Positions 5,509-9,573 of a stretch of 9,573 nt of DNA are shown here, one piece after another (within the stretch, counting starts at the first letter, position 1; every line of letters begins with the position of its first letter). Origin of the DNA: Victivallales bacterium. GTDB taxonomy: Bacteria > Verrucomicrobiota > Lentisphaeria > Victivallales > JAADHT01. The notes beneath the pieces were generated by a model, which was given only the letters and a program-made list of their open reading frames with translations, did not search any database and was not told where the DNA came from. Location of the stretch: NCBI GenBank assembly GCA_016930955.1, contig JAFGFR010000200.1, positions 1 to 9,573 of the forward strand, written 5' to 3'. Made by a program: the position numbers and the translations under genes.

Positions 5509-5741
5509 GAGCCGATTTCAAGCCCTCCTGTGGCCGCCTGTCTGTGTGTTGCACGCGGGCAGGCGCGGCCTGCCATTTCGGATGCGAGTCCACGTCGGCG
5601 CGGAAGTGGGCATACCTGCCTGGTCTGTACCGGCCGTTTCTGTGTGGCATCTGCGCAAAAAGCGTCCGCCGCCCAAACAGTTGGGGCGGAGGCGCAGCCT
5701 GTGTCACCAACGCAGTTCTCGCGGAGTTTTAAAATCGGCTC
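5509..5741 (-). mobile_element. MITE-like repeat, long copy 2 (233 bp, inverted relative to copy 1)
   Basis: The right end, reverse complemented, reads GAGCCGATTTTAAAACTCCG and corresponds to the left end of copy 1. The left end GAGCCGATTTCAAGCCCTCC corresponds to the other terminus. The interior aligns throughout with copy 1 in reverse. The 27-bp size difference is explained by one extra block at 5536-5562, itself bounded by GCCTG/CAGGC. The conserved stem CCGCCC/GGGCGG lies at 5669-5689, with the same stem bases as copy 1 but different loop bases. Flanks CAAT (5505-5508) and AAAG (5742-5745) do not match, so any target duplication has decayed or the copy is recombined. It ends 40 bp before the start of the lipoprotein gene and probably displaced or now provides that gene's promoter. 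Confidence 0.8.
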
Positions 5742-6048
5742 AAAGATCACCGTCATCGAACACTCCCGTGGCCTCATGCAATTATCAAAAAAATTCCCCG
5801 CTGCGAAGAACAGCCCCCCAGAGCATCGAATTGGCCGATATACCCTATAGCATCCATAGCCCATTCATTCAAGAGCCAAGATTTTTAATTTTGCGGGGAA
5901 CTTTGTCGGGGAAGGGGATGTCAATCTACAGTGAGGGAACGTAAAAGCGTCTTCCCTGTGGAATTTTGTGTCGAACGGGGTATCTTATGCGTTTCCGCGA
6001 TATTTTGCCATAAAACAAGATTCGAAATCACGAGATCAGGAGGTGCAG
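5742..6048 (+). other. Non-coding leader upstream of the MoxR operon
   Basis: About 300 bp without a convincing gene. It holds A/T-rich patches (5784-5792, 5880-5892) and a hairpin AGGGAA/TTCCCT at 5934-5957 that may lie in the operon leader. ACTCCCGTGGCC at 5762-5773 resembles the subterminal motif of the repeat family and may be a relic. A GTG at 5968 is in frame with MoxR, but the Shine-Dalgarno AGGAGGT at 6038-6044 points to the ATG at 6049. No promoter with good -35 and -10 boxes could be picked by eye. Confidence 0.4.
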
Positions 6049-7071
<1,023 letters not shown>

Positions 7072-7121
7072 CGCACGGCGAACACGCTGTCTGAACTCGC
7101 ATCGTGGAAAGGAGCAATGAT

Positions 7122-8000
7122 ATGCTGTCCAAAGAGCTTCTGACGCAAGTCAGAAAGATTGAGATCCGCACACGCCGAATCGTGGACGAGATAACTGCCG
7201 GCGCATATCACAGCGTGTTCAAGGGGCGTGGGATTGAATTCGACGAGGTACGCGAGTATACCCCCGAGGATGACGTGCGCGACATAGACTGGAACGTGAC
7301 GGCAAGGATGGGTGCCCCGTACATAAAGAAATACGTCGAGGAGCGCGAGCTGACAGTGATGCTCGTCGTTGACATGTCGGCCTCCGGAAAGTTCGGGAGC
7401 AGGGGGAAGACAAAGCTAAGATGCGCCACCGAGATCGCGGCATTGCTGGCATTCAGCGCTATCAGGAACCACGACAGGGTAGGGTTGATGACCTTCACCG
7501 AGAACGTCGAGTTCTATTTGCCCCCCAAATCGGGGAAGACCCATGGCCTCAGGCTGATAAGGGAGCTGCTGATAAGGGATGCGGACGGCAGAGGCACAAA
7601 CATCGCCCGCGTCTTGAGCGAGCTGATGCATGTCCTGCACAAACGGGCTGTAATATTTCTGATAAGCGACCTTATAGACGACAGCAACTACTCGAAAATC
7701 CTCACTGTGGCGAACAAGAGGCACGACGTGGTCGTGACCCGTATACTCGACCCGACGGAGCTGGCACTGCCAAGGATGGCCAACATGGTGGTCGAGGATG
7801 CGGAGAGCGGCAGGGCAGGCGACATGCCCGGCGCGTCAAGGGGCTTCCTTCAATCCTTCGCCAGGGCGGCGGAGGATATACATCTGCGGAATTCGCAGCT
7901 GTGCAGCCGGGCGAAGGTGGATCTTGTTGACATACGTTGCGGCGAGGACATTGTCAAGCCACTGGTGGCATTCTTCAGGCAGCGCCAGAGCAAGCATTAG
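7122..8000 (+). CDS. DUF58 domain protein (vWA-like, MoxR partner)
   Basis: The 292-residue protein has the DUF58 signature RGIEFDEVREYTPEDDVRDIDWNVTARMG at about 36-64, followed by PYIKKYVEERE. A von Willebrand A-like fold begins at LTVMLVVDMSASGKFGS, with a MIDAS motif D-x-S-x-S at 84-88, and later GTN (158-160) and LISDLID (180-186). DUF58 proteins are usual second genes of MoxR operons and lack membrane segments, as here. The start at 7122 is preferred to the GTG at 7104 because AAAGGAG ends 7 nt upstream. The role of the complex in this organism, such as envelope stress or surface-protein assembly, is not shown by sequence. Confidence 0.93.
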   Translation: MLSKELLTQVRKIEIRTRRIVDEITAGAYHSVFKGRGIEFDEVREYTPEDDVRDIDWNVTARMGAPYIKKYVEERELTVMLVVDMSASGKFGSRGKTKLRCATEIAALLAFSAIRNHDRVGLMTFTENVEFYLPPKSGKTHGLRLIRELLIRDADGRGTNIARVLSELMHVLHKRAVIFLISDLIDDSNYSKILTVANKRHDVVVTRILDPTELALPRMANMVVEDAESGRAGDMPGASRGFLQSFARAAEDIHLRNSQLCSRAKVDLVDIRCGEDIVKPLVAFFRQRQSKH

Positions 8001-8041
8001 CAAGGACACAGGGAATTAAGGGAGACTAACGAGGATATGCC

Positions 8042-9049
8042 ATGACGGAGAAGAGCAGAAAAATCCTGATGTTCTCGGCAATGGGGCTTGCCGTGGCATG
8101 CTTGGCGATTGCGGCTGCCTTGTACCTCACCTACCTGCAGGCATCGAGCAGCGACCCGCATATGAAACTCTCGGACATGAAGATTTCTCCCTCCGCGGAG
8201 GATGTCGTTATAGGGAATATCCTCAACGTCTCTGTCGACCTCAAACTCCCCTGGGGACATCACCCGGAAAATGTCTCTCTAACCCTTCCCGAAGGACTGC
8301 AGATCGTCTCCGAGCCCAAGATTGAGAAGACCAAGACCCGATGGGGCAAGAATATCTGGAGGGTAAGCTCCGGGATACAGCCATACCGTACAGGAGACAT
8401 GCAGGATGGAGAGTGCATTGTCACATTCTACTCGTCAAGGAAAAACTCCCTTTCCGGCTCGGCGAAAAGCTCAATCCCAGGATTCCATGTCCATGCCGTG
8501 GACACACAAAACCGCAGGGAACTTGACTTGGCATCCGAAGTCGCTTTGCCGAAATCGGAAGACAGCAGAGTGTTGTTCTCCATAGCCATGGCGATCCTCG
8601 CGCTGGCAGGAGCTATAATTTTTATGATTCTTATCCTCCGCAAACGCAGGCATGAGACGCTTGCAACGGTGCTTTCTCCCTGGGAGCAGGCGTTGGAGGC
8701 CTTGCGCACCTTGAGGGACTCCCTGGGCAAAGGCGAGATCAGCGGCCCGCTATGCCTTGCCAGACTCACGGATATCGTCAGGCGCTATATCGAGAGGAGG
8801 TACGTCATCCCCGCGACGGCACAGACCACGCATGAGTTCCTTTCAGGGATGGACAAAGGCAACAGCCCGCTTGACAAGCAGCACCGCAGCTTCCTCAGGG
8901 AGTTCCTCACCGCTTCTGATCTGGTCAAGTTCGCCAGATTTCCCGCAGACAAGGATCTTGTGGGCAATGCGCTCTGCAAAGCCGAGGATCTGATTCTGTC
9001 GACCGTTCCGAAAGACGACGAGACCAACGGCAAGGAGTGCTCCCCATGA
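8042..9049 (+). CDS. BatD/DUF4381-like membrane protein of the MoxR-Bat operon
   Basis: The 335-residue protein has an N-terminal membrane segment (about 9-32, preceded by KSRK). An extracytoplasmic part of about 140 residues, mostly beta-like, follows. A second membrane segment lies at about 177-199, ending in RKRRH. The cytoplasmic tail carries ARLTDIVRRYIERRYVIPATAQTTHEFL (240-267), the motif seen at the C-termini of DUF4381 and BatD-type proteins next to MoxR genes. The long outer region resembles a short BatD-like beta domain, but I cannot assign it to a named family with certainty. GAGG lies 7 nt before the start. Its TGA overlaps the ATG of the next gene in ATGA, indicating translational coupling. 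Confidence 0.75.
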   Translation: MTEKSRKILMFSAMGLAVACLAIAAALYLTYLQASSSDPHMKLSDMKISPSAEDVVIGNILNVSVDLKLPWGHHPENVSLTLPEGLQIVSEPKIEKTKTRWGKNIWRVSSGIQPYRTGDMQDGECIVTFYSSRKNSLSGSAKSSIPGFHVHAVDTQNRRELDLASEVALPKSEDSRVLFSIAMAILALAGAIIFMILILRKRRHETLATVLSPWEQALEALRTLRDSLGKGEISGPLCLARLTDIVRRYIERRYVIPATAQTTHEFLSGMDKGNSPLDKQHRSFLREFLTASDLVKFARFPADKDLVGNALCKAEDLILSTVPKDDETNGKECSP

Positions 9050-9573
9050 AATTCGCATTCCCACTCTTCCTGCTGCTCTATATACCCTTCCTGATACTGC
9101 TGCTCGTCGCGGCAAGACATCGCGACCCCACCTTGCTCATACCCTCGATCAGGCCTTTCACAAAGGCAAACCCAGGCAGGAAACTCCATCTTCTCTTCGG
9201 GATACCCTTCCTGCTGAATGCCGCCGCCTTGGCACTGCTCATATTCGCCCTCGCACGCCCGCAGAAGGGGCTTGAAATGATCAGGCAAAGAGCCGAGGGC
9301 ATAGACATAATGATTGTCCTTGATATCTCCGGAAGCATGGCAGCAGTGGACATCCCCGACAAAAAAACGACGGACAAGGAAATTTTCGACGCAATGAAAA
9401 GGGGGAGTCTGAAGCCCAGGTCCGACATCGCCAAGCAAAAGATCAAGCAGTTCGTGAAGCGCCGTCCGAACGACCGGATAGGGCTTATCGCATTCGCCCC
9501 GCTGCCATATCTGGCATCCCCGCCGACCCTGCATCACGAGTGGCTCTTCGCCCATCTCGACAGGCTCAGGCCA
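9046..9573 (+). CDS. BatA-like vWA membrane protein, N-terminal part
   Basis: The first 176 residues are visible and the gene runs off the window. Two membrane segments (about 5-22 and 52-70) are followed by a vWA domain with the MIDAS motif DISGS at 93-97, DRIGLIAFA at 143-151, and PPTLHH containing the probable MIDAS threonine at 161. This is the layout of BatA (Bacteroides aerotolerance) proteins. The start overlaps the previous stop by 4 bp, and AAGGAG lies 8 nt upstream. Between the MIDAS and the helix that starts near SDIAKQK there is an extra charged stretch of about 20 residues (103-123) compared with the short link usual in BatA. The rest of the operon (BatB or later genes) would lie to the right. 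Confidence 0.9.
   Translation, partial: MKFAFPLFLLLYIPFLILLLVAARHRDPTLLIPSIRPFTKANPGRKLHLLFGIPFLLNAAALALLIFALARPQKGLEMIRQRAEGIDIMIVLDISGSMAAVDIPDKKTTDKEIFDAMKRGSLKPRSDIAKQKIKQFVKRRPNDRIGLIAFAPLPYLASPPTLHHEWLFAHLDRLRP

Overview
The window looks like a chromosomal stretch of a Gram-negative bacterium with moderately high GC. It has a lipoprotein signal with a lipobox, a MoxR/Bat-type membrane complex, a GH38 mannosidase, a LacI and an AraC regulator, and a UroD/MtaA-like protein. This mix fits a sugar-degrading member of the Lentisphaerota/Verrucomicrobiota (PVC) group. That placement is inferred from gene content only and no 16S or ribosomal marker is present.

Layout: (1) 1-385 is the C-terminal end of a GH38 alpha-mannosidase-like protein. 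(2) 386-741 is non-coding and holds an inverted repeat, a 206-bp mobile-element-like repeat and a short palindrome in front of (3) a LacI-family regulator (742-1728). (4) A UroD/MtaA-like protein (1750-2883, minus) ends 21 bp from the LacI gene and is divergent from (5) an AraC-family regulator (3058-3912). (6) A DJ-1/PfpI protein (3990-4553, minus) and (7) a YjiK/SdiA-regulated-domain lipoprotein (4659-5468, minus) point leftward. (8) 5469-6048 holds a second long repeat and the leader of (9) a four-gene rightward operon: MoxR ATPase, DUF58, a two-TM BatD/DUF4381-like protein and BatA (cut by the window end).

The most notable structure is a dispersed family of non-coding elements that share terminal inverted repeats (consensus about GAGCCRRTTYYAAAACTCC). 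There are two long copies (206 and 233 bp, opposite orientations) and two about 50-bp hairpin copies (50 and 49 bp). The hairpins are the two ends joined after internal deletions with different break points. Two of the four copies are flanked by exact 4-bp direct repeats (GAAT, TATT), as expected for transposed MITE-like elements. All copies lie between genes and most lie just upstream of start codons, so they probably form part of 5' leaders here.

The second notable structure is the signal peptide of the YjiK-like lipoprotein. It is written as a pure trinucleotide microsatellite, ATG-(TTG)8-(ATG)5, so its hydrophobic core can change length by slippage without loss of frame, and every codon in it is a potential initiator. 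The remaining genes look intact and ordinary for their families.
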